Below are positions 5,086-5,713 of a stretch of DNA of 5,713 nt, piece by piece (within the stretch, counting starts at the first letter, position 1; each line of letters opens with the position of its first letter). The stretch is from contig JAQWYU010000268.1 of NCBI GenBank assembly GCA_029253805.1, positions 1 to 5,713 of the forward strand, written 5' to 3'. The DNA comes from Flavobacteriaceae bacterium. Lineage in GTDB: Bacteria > Bacteroidota > Bacteroidia > Flavobacteriales > Flavobacteriaceae. The translations under genes were made by a program, and so were the position numbers. A model generated the notes under the pieces. The model saw nothing but the letters and a program-made list of their open reading frames with translations, searched no databases and was not told where the DNA came from.

Positions 5086-5713
5086 AACAGTCTTGTTTTC
5101 TAACCTTATTGTTTTCCATTTTTTTTATCCACGGCCAGAGTGATTCTATTGTTATTTCACAATCAAGCGGTTCCTATGAAGCTTTTACACTTAAAGCTTC
5201 ATCTAATTATGGCCAACTTGTGTATGAAATAGATGGAACAGAGCCAAGTAAATCTAGTAGAGAATGGAAAGATTCTTTAGCTGTAGATAAATCAAAAGTG
5301 ATTAGTTTCGGCTTAATAGTAAATGATGAAGTTGTCCATAAAAAGACATGCTTCTATTTAATAAATTTTAATAGTACATTCCCTATTATGTCAATATCAA
5401 CACCTGAGTCCAATTTATACGATCCACGTAGGGGTATTTACACAAAAGGTCAATGGGCCTTTCAAGACAGTACTGGATATTGGAAGAACGCAAATTATAA
5501 TAAAAAGTGGGAAAGAAAAAGTAGAATAATATACCTTGATCTTAACGGAAGGGAAGTTGTAAATCAAAATGCTGGACTTAGAATATTTGGGGGGATGACT
5601 AGAAATGCAAGTGAAAAATCCTTAAGAATAGTCGCTAGGAAGACTTACGGCAAAGCGAAATTTAATTATCCTTTTTTTAAATATAGATCAAATAAAAAAT
5701 ATAAACACTTAAT
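5082..5713 (+). CDS. CotH-family secreted protein kinase, N-terminal part (3' end outside window)
   Basis: The ATG lies inside the ATGA overlap with the upstream gene, and the frame stays open for 210 codons to the window end. A signal peptide (hydrophobic core at about 6-16, cleavage near HGQ 17-19) is followed by an Ig-like domain of the chitobiase C-terminal type (about 22-93), with SGSYEAFTLKASS and YEIDGTEPSKSS matching its 'SGxYxxxxxVxL ... YTxDGsxP' pattern. From residue 99 the CotH domain begins: PIMSISTPESNLYDPRRGIY (101-120), then WERKSRIIYLD (143-153), NAGLRIFGG (163-171) and EKSLRIVARKTYGKAKFNYP (178-197). These match the conserved start of CotH kinases. Members of the family are atypical, Fam20C-like kinases acting outside the cytoplasm; Bacillus CotH phosphorylates spore coat proteins. 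The catalytic residues of the C-lobe lie beyond the window, so activity cannot be judged. Translational coupling to a phosphatase-like OmpA protein suggests shared substrates or location. Confidence 0.85.
   Translation, partial: MKQSCFLTLLFSIFFIHGQSDSIVISQSSGSYEAFTLKASSNYGQLVYEIDGTEPSKSSREWKDSLAVDKSKVISFGLIVNDEVVHKKTCFYLINFNSTFPIMSISTPESNLYDPRRGIYTKGQWAFQDSTGYWKNANYNKKWERKSRIIYLDLNGREVVNQNAGLRIFGGMTRNASEKSLRIVARKTYGKAKFNYPFFKYRSNKKYKHL

Noticed and set aside
1..5713. CRISPR arrays, tRNA or rRNA genes, insertion sequences
   Set aside because: No regularly spaced direct repeats, no cloverleaf or rRNA-like segments, and no transposase motifs or terminal inverted repeats were found by reading both strands.

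Overview
The window is strongly AT-rich and looks like accessory chromosome from a member of the Bacteroidota, probably Flavobacteriia or a close relative. Three things point there: TAnnTTTG promoter boxes of the Bacteroidota type sit in front of several genes; there are almost no Shine-Dalgarno sequences; and secreted proteins end their signal peptides in motifs such as FAQ and FGQ. The order or genus cannot be fixed from this sequence. All convincing genes are on the + strand, and nearly all encode exported, envelope or membrane proteins.

Layout. Bases 1-201 are the 3' end of an unrecognised gene. Bases 291-1064 encode a secreted coiled-coil protein. Bases 1065-1396 hold no convincing full gene: there is a probable decayed copy of the first gene's 3' end, a second copy of the spacer that precedes gene 291-1064, and one doubtful 46-codon ORF. 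A small two-helix membrane protein follows (about 1397-1594), then a 287-residue secreted protein of unknown function (1743-2606), a short lipoprotein with BamE/SmpA-like features (2669-3031), and a 133-residue secreted protein of an uncharacterised family (3154-3555). The last part (3640-5713) is a two-gene operon: a tyrosine/dual-specificity phosphatase-like domain fused to two OmpA domains, overlapping by ATGA the start of a secreted CotH-family protein kinase that runs off the window.

Two themes stand out. First, the genes in the left two thirds behave like separately promoted cassettes. Four spacers share a related promoter block (an upstream TTCTAAA/CTTAA-type patch, then a TATATTTG box about 16-17 bases before the ATG), and a fragment of it recurs before the phosphatase gene. 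Two of the spacers, 201-290 and 1139-1227, align at about 70% over their whole length by eye. Spread of one promoter region by duplication is the simplest explanation.

Second, the right end pairs a predicted extracytoplasmic protein kinase (CotH) with an envelope-anchored phosphatase-like protein whose active-site loop keeps the Cys but has Gln where the invariant Arg should be. A surface phosphorylation module with its own eraser or phospho-reader is the most interesting hypothesis in this window. It is an inference from domain content and translational coupling, not something the sequence proves.
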